A model generated the notes under the pieces. It saw nothing but the letters and a program-made list of their open reading frames with translations, was not told the origin of the DNA and ran no database searches. A program made the translations under genes and the position numbers. From Quercus robur (Eukaryota > Streptophyta > Magnoliopsida > Fagales > Fagaceae), in contig NC_065544.1 in NCBI RefSeq assembly GCF_932294415.1, positions 35,086,310 to 35,150,309 on the forward strand: DNA of 64,000 nt, in the 5' to 3' direction. Positions 48,438 through 60,168 of the stretch are shown here, piece by piece (the first letter of the stretch is position 1; every line of letters begins with the position of its first letter).

Positions 48438-49190
48438 TGTAGGGACACGAATCTCGCGCGGCCCAACAACGATGCTAGGCTCGCCTACAGAAAATCCCCT
48501 ACAATAACATTTGTAGAGAGTGGGCTTGAAAGGCCAGCGTTGGGTCACAGGGCGTTGGTTCAGGCCGGACTTTAGATGAACCAAGACAAGGAGAGGCTTT
48601 AGTCTGTATATTCGGGCCTTACACCTTTGTAACTGGAGGGATTTGGCTCCTCGGATCATATCCGAGGAGCAATAAAGTTTTTCTTCGGTTACCCGTCGAT
48701 GGGTTTTCCGTGGTGGAGCGCATACATTATCCGGGCATTCTCATTCCTGGAGTTTTTTCTAAGAAGTCAGATGGGGATCCCCTCCTTCGTTACCTAACGT
48801 TTTCTTTTATACTAGCCTACGTTCGTTGTCCCTCGTCCACGTGTAGAGTCAGTTTTTCCAGGACTGATACTTGTCCCGTCAATCCCATCCCAGCATTGTT
48901 GGGCATGGTTAATAAAGCTCAAGAATCCGGTTCTGTCAGGTGCAATGTCATGTGAATGAGGGGTATTAAGGACAATTTCCCTCAAGATATTTTCTGATCT
49001 TTTAAGCTAGCTTGTGGGCTACTCTCATCCCTGAGACTTCAGGCCTGCCGAGGACTAAGCTGTCCTCGGCTGTATCTTCGAGTCACTTTGGACTTCCTAT
49101 TTTCGAGCTTGGGCCCTGGCCCCCTTCAGTGTGGACCTGTGGACTCCCCATGGACGAGCGGGCCGGGCCCATAAACAATTGGGCCCCACA
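48438..49190 (-). repeat. 5' LTR of the LARD-type element
   Basis: 753 bp, about 97.7% identical to the partner LTR. Followed by TTTTT, the target duplication. Confidence 0.88.
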
Positions 49191-49429
49191 TTTTTAATTA
49201 TTAAATTTAAGGTTTTTCTATTTAAATATATGGTGATATATTTATACACACACATTTTATAATACCTTAATTTCACACAATTTGTATTCATTAGTTAATT
49301 TAAAAGTCAAATATTCATTTATTTTCATTATCTATTCTAATATCTAATTTTAAGTAAATTATTAAATAAAAACTATTTACATATGAACTTTGATTAAGCC
49401 ATGCATTGCACAAGCATAATGCTAGTATA

Positions 49430-50615
49430 TATATAAAACCGAAACCTCTGGAGCTTCCACACTTTTTCACGTCAGCACAATATTTAAATAAAATTATAAT
49501 TTTCTTTAAATAAATTATTTTTGTTTAGTCCAAACTTAACAAGGAATGAAACTCTATCTCTCTAACAAGTCCAACTTAAACTCAAACTCATTATCGTTAT
49601 CATTTTTTTTTTTTAATTATTTTTGTTTAATCCAAATTTAACAAGGAGTAAAACTCTATCTCTCTAACAAGTCCAACTTAAACTCAAACTCAAACATTGA
49701 TAATTTATCTTCAAATTTGCGAGATTAATCATGAACACTATTAAAAGCAAAGCAAACCCTAATATATTTTTTTTAAAGCCGAGTAGAGGTATAAGCTCTT
49801 CTTATGTTATTTTCTTCTCATCTACTTTGTAAAAAAAAATTATTTTATGGTGGAGTCAGCACAAAATCAAAATAAAGTTCTTATTAGGAGTAGGAGTTTT
49901 GTCTTCCTCTTTTCCGATGAATAAACTATGCACACAAGAGGAAAGGCGGTGTGCTTCTTGGCCATGTAGAGTATTTACTTTTTCAATACTTTTATTTTTT
50001 TTGACTTTTTGGTTTTTATTTAATTTAAATTATTTGAAAAATATTGAGCCGGCCAATTAAATAGGGTTGAAAAAAAAAATTAAAATAAAAAGGACCGCGT
50101 GAAGCGTGATAGGTATTATTGTAATTTTTTTTTCTTGTTTTTTTTCCCTCTCTTTTAAGATTACAATTTTATTGTTTAAATAATTATAGAATTGATGATT
50201 TTTTTTTCATCGTTTAAAGTTTAAACCCGTTAAAATTTAAAACTTATTGTTTTATGGGTTCACGTACTTTTTCCTTTTTCTTATATTTCTCTTTTGAATA
50301 GTCATATTTTTTGAATTGTTTCAATAACTTATTCTTTAATTATAAATATTTTTTGGTATTTTGGAAGTTTTAACATCTGAATTTGTGTTATTTTTTGCAA
50401 TATTTTAACATGTTTAGCTGATTTCAATGACTATACCATGTATTTTTCTTTTATATTTCTTTATTGTATAATCTATACATTTTGTTTTGTTTCAAAAATG
50501 TATAGAAAATAAATTTTATGATTCTTTAATATTTTTTAGTCTTTCAAAAGTTTTAACATTTGAATTATTCTTATGATGGTAACACATCTTTCTCTTATAT
50601 TTCATTGTTGTGTAG

Positions 50616-50682
<67 letters not shown>

Positions 50683-51052
50683 CTTTAATTTGTAGGATCT
50701 GAATCTTTTGATTCCTTTCAATAGTTATAGCCATATGTAACTTATCTTTCTCTTATATTTCTCTATTGCTTAGTCATATATATTTTATTTTGTTTCAATA
50801 ATTTCTAAGCAGTTTATCATCTGATTCTTTAAATTTTTTGGTCTTTCATCAAAAGTTTTAATATCTGAAATTTTTAATAAGCCACTGCACGTTCAAGCAA
50901 TGGCTTCTTCATCAAATTGTAACACAAATTGAAGTCATACAAGAGCAAATCATGCAATAGTGTAATATCTTAATCAATTTTAGATTTTATAAAATTATTT
51001 TAATCTACCTCACAAATAGGTAGATTCTTGTGCATAGCACGGGTTAGTGACT
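49430..51052 (+). mobile_element. Second Helitron-like element
   Basis: Starts TATATATATAAAACCGAAAC straight after the CTAG of the previous element. It ends at 51052 with GTGCATAGCACGGGTTAGTGACTAG, a hairpin-plus-CTAG tail typical of plant Helitrons. AT-rich and non-coding, with a duplicated segment around CTCTATCTCTCTAACAAGTCC (49550 and 49650) and a (CA)n(TA)n run at about 50616-50680. Confidence 0.5.
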
Positions 51053-52020
51053 AGCTATATATATATGAGAAGTTTAAAATTACTACTAATTTTATTACAA
51101 TTTCATTTTATGAGCGAAGATATCTACTCCATGCTCTTTAGTCTTGCAATATTTGAGTTAAATCTCATAATTTTTCACGTCCTTTCAAACACTTACACTT
51201 GCCCATCATGCACCCAACCAGTTACACACAAGTAAATGACTAAAAAGGATAATTTTGTAATACATGGAAAATGGCCACAACATAAGAAAGTAAGAAATTA
51301 CAAAGTTCTAACTTTTGGACACGACTTGTGTCTAGTGTCCAATTCCACTAGACATGCTGGGATGCAGACACATATCCAAAACTATACACGTGTTCACATT
51401 CCAACGTGTCCAGTGGAACTGGACACTGGACACAATCTTTTCCCTTAACTTTTAATGCTTCCATTTAATGCTTTGTTGTGTGAGACCAAATATTTCTCAA
51501 AAGTATTGAAATTTATCTCTTGAAAGAGCTATGGCAAAGATATCTGCTAATTGATCTTTAGTCTTGCAATATTTGTTTAAATCTCATAGTGTTTCATGTC
51601 ATTTCAAACCCTCATCATGCACCCAACTAGTTACATGCAAGTAAATGACTAAAAAGGATAAGTCTGTAATACATGGAAAATGGCCACATGCACAGGAAAG
51701 TATGAAAGTTTGTAATACTTGATCTTTAGTCATGCAATATGTGAGTTAAATCTCATAATTTTCCTGTTATTTCAAACCCTTACAGTTGTCCATCATGCAC
51801 CCAACCAGTTACATGCAAGTAAATGACTAAAAAGGATAAGTTTGCAATACTTGGAAAATGGCCACATGCATAGGAAAGTATGAAATTAAAAAAGTATTAA
51901 ATTTTAATGCTTCCATTTAATGCTTTGTTGTGTGAGACCCAATATTGATCTAAAGTATTGAAACTTATATTAACTCAGATACTCTAATTGTTACCTTCAT
52001 TGTCATATTTGGAGACCAGT
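51053..52020 (-). mobile_element. Tandem copies of a Copia pol 3' tail upstream of plantacyanin copy 3
   Basis: About three degenerate units of 240-300 bp (near 51100-51320, 51450-51710, 51715-51965). Each carries the extreme C-terminal coding part of a Copia polyprotein on the minus strand plus its downstream sequence (CATGCACCCAACCAGTTACA, TAAATGACTAAAAAGGATAA). All are broken relics without the rest of pol. The same units flank the gene on the other side (53400-54300, 58560-58860). Confidence 0.65.
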
Positions 52021-52056
52021 CCCTAAAAACAACAAAAAAGTTGGTGGCAAAAACTC

Positions 52057-52063
52057 TATAATA
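52057..52063 (+). promoter_or_regulatory. TATA box of plantacyanin copy 3
   Basis: TATAATA 100 bases before the first ATG, in a promoter block conserved with copy 2 from the AACAACAAAAAAGTTGGTGG segment onward. Confidence 0.6.
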
Positions 52064-52156
52064 GACACATTTCTATAGGTTCAAGTTGTCCTCCATCCTT
52101 CACTCGATCTTACTTTTGCGTATTATTCTCTCCATCGAGGAAATTTTATTATTAAG

Positions 52157-52697
52157 ATGATGATGTCTCAGGGAAGAGGTAATGCAATTGCTGTCTTAGT
52201 TCTGCTACTGGGTATGCTCCTTCACTGTGGTAATGTTTGGGCAGCAACCTATACTGTTGGAGATGCTGGTGGATGGGCCTTCAATGTTGTGGGTTGGCCT
52301 AATGGAAAGACCTTTAGGGCTGGTGATGTACTCGGTAAATATGAATCATTATTTTTTTTTTTATCATAATTTTTTTTTTTTTTAAATATTACAACTAAAG
52401 GTATTAATTTTTTTTTCACATCCAATAGTGTCTACAATCCTCTATCATATCGTTTGACGATTCTCCATTAAGGTTTATTATTTTTCTTGTTTTCATGTTA
52501 CAGTGTTCAACTACAACCCAACATTGCACAATGTGGTTGGTGTAGGCAAACATGGTTACGATACATGCACGGCAGCAGGACAAAAATTTCAAACTGGAAG
52601 AGATAAAATCAAGCTTGTGAAAGGATTTAACTATTTCATTTGCGGTTTTCCTGGGCATTGTGCAAGTAACATGAAAATAGCTGTTAACGCAATGTAA
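52157..52697 (+). CDS. Plantacyanin (basic blue copper protein) copy 3
   Basis: Exons 52157-52334 and 52504-52697 encode 123 residues. Three consecutive start options (MMM at 52157-52165) precede SQGRGNAIAVLVLLLG; the signal peptide ends after VWA. The mature cupredoxin keeps all four ligands of the family: His39 (NPTLHNV), Cys79, His84 (FICGFPGHC) and axial Met89 (ASNMKIAV). It is two residues shorter than copy 2 in the loop before the FQTG segment (TCTAAGQKFQTG). The intron is 169 bp, close to the 172 bp of copy 2. AATAAA lies at 52760. This looks like the most conventional functional copy; secreted, apoplastic electron carrier by family knowledge. Confidence 0.93.
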
Positions 52698-53032
52698 TCT
52701 GAAACCAAAAGTTCTTGGATTTATATACATCTGTTTTGTCAAGATGTAATGGAATTATTAATAAAAGTCATTTCTGATATGCTTTGAGTACATGAAATTG
52801 CGTTGGTTTGTGAATTACTTTTGCACTTTCATTTCGAGTTTTGCTTTTGCTTTTACTATGATGAATGGTAAGTGAAAAGAAATTACTCGACCGGTGTTAA
52901 ATGTAAGAAGCTACCATTCCCCTAATACAATGCATTGATGAAGGAAAATATTAAAATACTACGAACTCTATTACCAATTCATTTGATGAGCAAAAATTCA
53001 CTAAACCTGGCAGATTAAGTTGGCCTTGGAAT

Positions 53033-53213
53033 GTGGGTTCCAGTTAGCTCAACTAGTAAAGTCTCTGACGGTTAAATAAGAAACTTGAGATTCAATTCTC
53101 GTCTCTAAAAACCCATCGGTGTCTTGGTCTAATGATAAATAGCACAATCATCAAAATCAGACATTCATTGATTGAAACTCTATAAAATGAAATAAAATAA
53201 AATAAAGTTGGCC
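53033..53213 (+). mobile_element. tRNA-derived SINE (Au-SINE-like)
   Basis: TTAGCTCAACTAGTAAAG (A box) and GAGATTCAATTCTC (B box) are followed by GTGTCTTGGTCTAATGATAA and a (TAAAA)n tail, an arrangement like the widespread plant Au SINE. A second copy lies at 58207-58377 within a duplicated block. Confidence 0.65.
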
Positions 53214-53399
53214 TTGGAATATGGGGCCTCAACGATTTTGATGTGTTTTTTTTTTTTTAATCTTTTACCCGTATAGATCTTTTTTTTAAGTGGACAATAA
53301 CTATTTTTTCATAACAAGAGAGAGAGAAATGGGCAAAAATATTATGTCTTTTCCTGTGTCATTCAAATTGATTCTAGACTTCTCTAAGTAGATGAATAT

Positions 53400-54440
53400 C
53401 TTTTTCAAACATAAATGGTATCCCTACACTTGTCCATCATGCACCCAATCACATGAAAGTAAATGACTAAAAAGGACATAAGTTTGCTATACATGGAAAA
53501 TAACCACGTGCATGGGAAACTACAAAGGTATTAACTTTTAACTTAACGCTTCCATTTAATGCTTTGTTGTGTGGGGTCAATATTTCTCTAAAGTGGTGAA
53601 ACTTATCCCTTGGAAGAGCTATGGCGAAGATATCTACTACTTGCTCTTTAGTCTTGCAATATTTGAGTTAAATTTCATAATTTTTCATGTCATTTCAAAC
53701 CCTTACACTTGTCCATCATGCACCCAACCAGTTACATGCAAGTAAATGACTAAAAATGATAAGTTCATAATACATGGAAAATGGCCATATGCATAGGAAA
53801 GTATAAAAATTAAAAAGTACTAAATTTTAATGCTTCCATTTAATGCTTTGTTGTATGAGACCCAACATTTCTCTAAAGTATTGAAATTTATACCTTGGAA
53901 GAGCTATGGTGAACATATCTACTACCTGATCTTTGATCTTGCAATATTTGAGTTAAATCTCACATTTTTTTCTCGTCATTTCTAACGAAGTAATACTTGA
54001 TGGCATAAAAATGGTAGATTTGACTCAAATATTGCAAGATCGAAGATCAAGTAGCAGCTATGTTCACCATAGCTATTCCAAGAGATAAGTTTCAATACTT
54101 TATAGAAATGTTAGGTCTCACACAACGAAGTGTTAAATGGAAGCATTAAAATTTAATACTTTTTTAATTTCATACTTTCCTATGCATATTGCCATTTTCC
54201 ATGTATTACAAACTTATCCTTTTTAGTCATTTATTTGTATGTAACTAGTTGTGTGCATGATGGACAAGTGTAAGGGTTTCAAACTCAAATATTGACTAGA
54301 TTTTTGGCATAACAATGTTAGCTTTGTTGTCACACAAAATTGAAGCAACTTCTTCCTGGTTCTCATCAACATCTTCTAAAACTCTCCTTAGTTGTATTGG
54401 TTGTGAAGTTACCAATGATGTTGAAACATATTTGGCCTCT
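53400..54440. mobile_element. Copia pol 3' tail copies, one inverted
   Basis: Two minus-strand tail units (about 53400-53650 and 53640-53960) are followed by an inverted unit on the plus strand (about 54010-54290), then a minus-strand remnant of the RNase H part (54300-54440). All are broken. The inverted pair could form a long hairpin centred near 53990. Confidence 0.65.
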
Positions 54441-55167
54441 ACAGTACATTGTATGATCATTTGTTACTTCTTTGATACCCATAAGCATACTTCAAAACAA
54501 AGAGAAAAAGCAAATCTAAAACAAATTTGGGTAATTGCTCACTAGATGGCAATAACTTTATGCAGAAGTGTCAGCTAGTTGAGTTAGATAGCTTCTAACC
54601 ATATATATTGGTAGTGCCTTGGGTACCTCTACCACGGTAGATTACGACAATAGAACCTGGGTTAGACTAATAAGTTGAAAAAAAAAAAAAAAAAGGAAAT
54701 GATTACACGTTTACTCATCAACCTTTATCCCATATTTTAAAGTAGTCTCAAATCCCATTCATTTGAAATGTTTTATTTTAGTTCTTATACTTTAATTTGT
54801 GTCAAAATGGTCTTTCTCATCAATCCTTGTTTTGATCAGAATTGAGATTTTTTCAATGAAATTTCAAAGATTTTGATACCAACAAAGGAAGGAAAGATTA
54901 GTTATTTAAATACTTAATTGGTTTCTTTTATGTTTGTTTCGAGATAGAGGAAATCCAATTAACAATTAATGGTAGGGACTTTTCTAACACAAACTTAAAA
55001 TATAAGAACTAAAATGAAATATTTCAAAAAATGGGGACCATTTTGAAACATAAAGTAAATATTGAGGACTAGATATGTAATTTTGTAATGACAATTATTA
55101 TTAATATTCTTGTTAAAAATTTTGTTACAAAACTTTCCTACTAATTGTGCATATTAATGATGAATTT
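54441..55167. other. Intergenic sequence, part of the duplicated plantacyanin flank
   Basis: 54600-54740 resembles 33880-34060 downstream of plantacyanin copy 1 (GGGTACC, AGATTACGACAATAG, A run, TTACTC). No gene seen. Confidence 0.45.
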
Positions 55168-56215
55168 TGTTAAGTTATGGTTTTTCACATAACATTTATG
55201 TCGGCTTTATTCCATGACAAAAAGTGTAATAATTGCATTAATTTATTTCCTTGTATTTTGTGGGATTTATTTGTACTAGGTTTAGTATTAAGTTGGTGAA
55301 GATTGCTCAAGACAGTGAAGTTCACAACTTGCTTACGAGTGATTCATGAGTGGACGATTCGTAAAAGTCACATGAAAAGCACATGCTGGAAGTTGAAGAG
55401 TCAAGTGCCAAACTGTATTTCGCGAGTTACTTCGCGACTTGGCTAACCCATGAGTGACCTACGAAACTCTCTGCTTGGATGATTTTAAGTGTGACTCTTA
55501 TACCCTTCATCCATATTATATATACTCTCATTTCCAACAAAATTGTAAAGAGGTTATTCAAAAGAAAACCCAAGAAAGGTTTCTACAACACCCACATTTT
55601 AAAGAGAGAGCTACTCATCCTCAATAGGGAAATCCTTTGTAGTATCTTTTCCTTCCCCTCTTCCATTGTTATACCTTGAGAGTAAATTTGTACCCAAACA
55701 CAACTCACACCTATTCAGTGTGTAGAGTGTTTTGGAGCTTAGGAAGCATTGGGTATTTGCCAAAAAAAGTTGGTGAGGCTTAGTGGTGCAATCGGGTGGT
55801 ATTGCGAGATCCGGATAACAAGTGAAAACAAGACTCCAAGAAGTTTGTTGGTAGTTGGAGCTTGGAAGGCTCAAGTACTTTGGGTAAATTATGCTTGGAG
55901 GGTCTTTTTGATATCCTTGTACTCCAACTTATTCACTAGTGGATCATTTCGACTTAGAAGGTCGTGGAGAGATTTTTCACCAGTTCTTTGGTTTCCCCTT
56001 CGATAACACGTCTCGGTGTTATTTTGTGTTTGCATCTCCCTTCCCTTGCTCTATTTATATTTATTGTTCTTATGGATTAGAGAGTTGTTTTAGTTATTGC
56101 ATATCATTTACTCTTATTCTGCACTTAGATAAGTTAAGAGTAAAAGCAAATAAGCCGTGTTTTTTAAATTGGAGGTCTAAACAAACTATAGTGTTTTATA
56201 CTCTTTGAGCTTTCA
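55168..56215 (+). mobile_element. Solo LTR of the Copia-type family, target duplication AATTT
   Basis: From TGTTAAGTTATGG to GAGCTTTCA, with the family's CACATGCTGGAAG, CGCGAGTTACTTCGCGACTTG and CCTTCGATAACACG segments. AATTT flanks both ends (55163-55167 and 56216-56220). The body was lost by LTR recombination. Confidence 0.92.
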
Positions 56216-56629
56216 AATTTTCATAATAATTTTAAATTACAAATAGTAATCCACATGATCGAACCTCATCATATAGTGTGCATGTATTATTATTATTGTT
56301 CAAAACTTACTTTCCAATGTAACTCTCTCCAAAAAAAAAAAAAAAACACTTCCCCATCTAATATATGGATTGAAAACTTTCTTCACAATTTTAATATTTT
56401 TTTTATGCTAGATATATAGAAACATGTCTTATTATGTGTGATGCTCATCTTTTAATATATTATTATTAGATTACATATGATATGATATGATATCTTGATA
56501 GCCAAGAGTCCTATAGTTCAATTAGTTGATACATCTTAATGTTTTCAACGAAGATATTAAGATGTATCAACCAATTGAAAACTTCATATCGTCTAGAATC
56601 TGGAAACGGGGACCTAGCCTACTGAAAAC
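56216..56629. other. AT-rich spacer with a small hairpin
   Basis: TTAGTTGATACATCTTAAT near 56522 is inverted at ATTAAGATGTATCAACCAA near 56557. Nothing else recognised. Confidence 0.4.
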
Positions 56630-58080
56630 TTAATCTGACATTTTCGATAGGAAGTCATTCACTAACCAGATACTAGGAAGAATGAATGGCCTGTAGTTGT
56701 CACCCGACGAAATAGGAGCCTCAACCTCCTCTCCTCTTCTTCCCTCTTCAACTTCTTCTCCCCCTTCGTCTTCTTCCTCTTTGTCCCCTTCTTCTTCCTC
56801 TCTTCTTCTTCCATTCTTCTTCCCCTTCCTCCTCCTCAGAGAAGTCAGCCGACAACTCCCTTTCCTGGGGATTCGCCTGGTATTTTGTCGAAGGGGCATA
56901 ACCTAATGAACAGACCCCATCGTCACCAACATCCAGACAAACTGACAATGAGCGATCACTGGTCGCTTCCCTATCACCTGACATTCTCTCACCTACAAGT
57001 GACGAATGAAAACTAAGTATCTACTCACACGAAAGCTAGATACTAGACCAACAACCGGGTAAATATAGAAAAGAGAACGAAGAAAGTAGGAAACATATGG
57101 AATTAAAGGAAACTTACTTGAAAACCGACGATACATTGCTTGAACAAATGAATGGCATCGTGTAGCGATGAATCCCAGTAGCAAGACGATCGAGTAAGAG
57201 CTCTGGTGACTAAGCAGGTAGAATAAGCAAACGAAAAGGATAAGAAGGGCATTAAGCTATTTATAAAGTGAAGGGACATAGAAAACAAAGCGACACGACA
57301 TTCTTATCCACCATTTAGAAGCCATCATGTGTCATCAACCCTTGTCAAAAGACATTCTTGCCCCCCCAGATAGCACAAACACCAAGGGAGAGCAATAAAT
57401 GATGCCTCAATATAGTCCATCACCTATCAACCATCCTGACGAATGATGGAGTAGAGGGCAACTAATAGTGGCATTTTCGTCCATCAGGGTTATCAGAACA
57501 CATGGACTCGTCAAGGTAGATATCACTCCAAATGGGACCGCAATCAAGGACCCGTCAGGTAGTTCATGTGTGTGCCTGACAAGTGGCCCGCATGTTGTCC
57601 TTTTCTTAGATAAACCAACGGATGGTTCATCTTCTCAACAAATGGATGGGCACACTGATGGTTGAGACTACTGGGTCCCACAAACATTTACGTGTTCCTC
57701 ACGCATGTACCCCTACATAGAAATAACTTGCACACCACATCCAAAGACCCTACTACACGTTCACATCTTCCCTATATGGAAAAAGAAGCCCTAAGATCTC
57801 GGAGCCTTAAACTCTAGATCTTCTCTGCAAGAAAAGCTCCTACATTCGTGGGATCTTTGTTTAGCTATACACCACTATATACCCTTAAGGTACGTGGAAT
57901 TTCTCCCAACTCTTAAACCCTTAAGCTCTAAGAGATTCTTCTATCACTGACTTAACCTTTGGAGGGTTTTTGGCCGGCACCCCACCAGTGCTGTCTGTAA
58001 ATTCTTCATCCTTTTTGTTCTTCAGGTACCCTATCGTTGTGCATTTGGAGGATCAACTCACTAACAATTTTTGTGCAATC
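56630..58080. mobile_element. Probable degraded LTR-retroelement remnant
   Basis: The left part (56630-56990) is open on the minus strand with an acidic/basic low-complexity tract and a short phrase (DNYRPFILPSIW) reminiscent of plant Ty3-group elements. The right part (about 57300-58080, plus strand) has LTR-like features: CACTATATACCC, then CCTTTGGAGGGTTTTTGGCCGG. The parts may be different insertions. It separates the two copies of the duplicated block at 52910 and 58084. Confidence 0.4.
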
Positions 58081-58083
58081 ATC

Positions 58084-58840
58084 AGCTACCTTTCTCTTAA
58101 TACAATGCATTAACGAAGGAAAATGTTAAAATACTACAAACTCTATTACCATTTCATTTGATGAACAAAAATCCATTAAACCCAGCATATTAAGTTAGCC
58201 TTGGAATGTGGTTTCAGCTAACTCAACTGGTAAAATTTTTTATAGTTGAATAAGATATCTGAGATTCAATTATTGCCTACACACCAAAAAACTGATCGTT
58301 GTTTTGGTCAAATGATAAAGAGCACAATCATCAAAAGCGAACCTTCATAGGTTGAAACTCTATAAAATAAAATAAAGTTGGCCTTGGAATACGGGGCCCC
58401 AATGATTTTGATTTTTTTTTTTTTTTATCTTTTACCATTATAGATCCTTTTTTTTAAGTGGACGGTAACTATTTTCTTATAAAAAGGGAAAGAGAAATGG
58501 GCAAAAATATTATTTCTTTTTATGCATCATTTAAATTGATTCTAGACTTCTCTAAGTAAATGAATGTCTTTTTCAAACATAAATGGTATCCTTACTCTTG
58601 TCCATCATGCACCCAACTAGTTACACGAAAGTAAATGACTAAAAAGGAAATAAGTTTGTTATACATGAAAAATAACCACATGCATGGGAAACTACAAAAG
58701 TATTAACTTTTAACGCTTCCATTTAATGTTTTGCTGTGTGGGTCAATATTTCTCGAAAGTATTAGAACTAATCTGTTGGAAGAACCATGGTGAAGATATC
58801 TACTACTTGATCTTCCATCTTGTAATATTTTATATTTGAT
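58084..58840. repeat. Direct duplicate of 52910-53680
   Basis: Matches 52910-53680 for about 750 bp, from GCTACC..TTAATACAATGCATT through the SINE, the GGCCTTGGAATA segment and a Copia tail unit. By eye the copies are about 85-90% identical. It implies duplication of the plantacyanin 3' flank, possibly with a gene copy since lost. Confidence 0.75.
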
Positions 58841-59115
58841 AAATCTCATCATTTTTAACGTTATTTCTAACGACGAATACTAGTTGATGGCAATATGTTT
58901 TGTACCACTATAGTAGACTGGATTCTTAGACATAACAATAGCAGATTTGTTGCCATACAAAATTGGAGTAACTTCTTCTTGCTTCTCACCAACATCTTCT
59001 AAAATTCTCCTTAGCCATATTGGTTGTGAAGTTACCAATGATATTCGGCCTTTAGTGGAGTCATAATGCAATCCATGTTTTAATCCATTCCCCCCGCCCC
59101 TTTTCTGAGACACGA
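58841..59115 (-). mobile_element. Copia RNase H remnant
   Basis: Minus-strand open stretch with WLRRILEDVGEKQEEVTPIL and NKSAIVMSKNP, the RNase H end of a Copia polyprotein. Broken and lacking the rest of the element; the tail unit to its left is the continuation of the same relic. Confidence 0.75.
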
Positions 59116-59529
59116 CTTCGATTTTAGCCCAAACCCATGCACGCTAACGCTATTCCAACATTTTCGTATTTCGGGCTCTTCAGGTTAACCCAATAGGGCA
59201 AACTTCCTTATATGGGATCACTGATTCACCTCCAATTCCCTCCCATGTTTAGACACGTGCGCAATATGTGACCTTTATTTGATTTTCAAATGTCACATGT
59301 CATACATCTTAATTAAAACCTAAGGGAATTACAGGGGGATCTTTACCAGAATACAAAAATAGACGAGCAAAAAAATATTATTTGGTGTCTCACAAACAAA
59401 ATAGAGACCATTGGATGAATTAACCTATCTATTTGCTAATAAATATATATATTGATAAATCTAATTTTGTATCTAAAGTGTCTCCAGTATCATATTTTTC
59501 AGTCATGGCATTGATGACTTATTACTGAT

Positions 59530-59563
<34 letters not shown>

Positions 59564-60168
59564 TATGTATGAATCACATTTTGCATTATCTGTATAGCTC
59601 AATGAAAGCTTTCAAATTCCGCTAATTCTTAGATAAAATAGTCAGCATAAGATATAATAAAATAAATTCTAGATAAAATGTCTGCAAGTGAAATGGTGAT
59701 TGGACTCCTCACGTGTCATATTAGGGGAGAATTTGTAGCCTTTCAAGAATTGGGAATTATATTATGTAACAACTTCATGAGCCACTCTCTGAGCATGTAA
59801 AATCTAACCCATATGCAAGTCTCATATACCGTGTGAGAAGATACCTCCTCAAGAATCTATCTCAGTTCTCACAGAGGGAAATTTCAAGCACAGGCACCTA
59901 AAAGGAGACAATTAGCCATAATACAAGTTTATGACCACCAAAATTGAAGATATGGAACAAAGTAGAAACTGGCATTCACTATTCATATTGCATTAAAAAA
60001 AAGCCTACAAATTAAGGAACCTGGAATTAAAGACTCTTAAATACTAAGGCTAACACCACTACTAGGTTTGCAAAAAGAGTAGTCCTTAATCATCAACCAA
60101 AACACGGCCCCTCCACATACAAAAGATTTCCACAAACTCCATCTTGGTTCTCTTGCATGCTCTTGGTT
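59116..60168. other. Intergenic sequence and 3' flank of the SWIB gene
   Basis: AT-rich with a long T run (about 59529-59561). The last 100 bases are probably the 3' UTR of the SWIB gene on the minus strand. No other gene seen. Confidence 0.45.

Larger units (their letters stand above)
42633..49190 (-). mobile_element. Non-autonomous LTR element (LARD type, probably Ty3/Ogre-Tat related)
   Basis: LTRs of 753 bp at 42633-43385 and 48438-49190 differ at about 17 sites by eye (2.3%), so this insertion is clearly older than the one at 21129. The target duplication is TTTTT (42628-42632 and 49191-49195). On the minus strand a primer site ATTGGCGCCGTCTGTGGGG follows the 5' LTR (48419-48437), and GAGGGGCTAT precedes the 3' LTR. 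The GGCGCC type of site is common in Ty3-group Tat/Ogre elements. The 5 kb interior has no gag or pol domain. It holds tandem arrays and some internal duplications (for example 43930-44010 with 45860-45920). Confidence 0.88.
39932..49429 (+). mobile_element. Helitron-like element, interrupted by an LTR element
   Basis: The left end TATATATATAATAAAAGTT and the right end CATTGCACAAGCATAATGCTAG at 49429 (short hairpin then CTAG) resemble plant non-autonomous Helitron ends. No Rep/helicase is encoded. The inside includes ~295-bp and ~55-bp tandem repeats and the LTR element at 42633-49190. The two ends might belong to different elements, so the outline is tentative. Confidence 0.45.

Noticed and set aside
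56630-56984. Acidic/basic low-complexity protein
   Set aside because: Composition comes from a CTTCTTCC-type repeat; at most part of a decayed retroelement.
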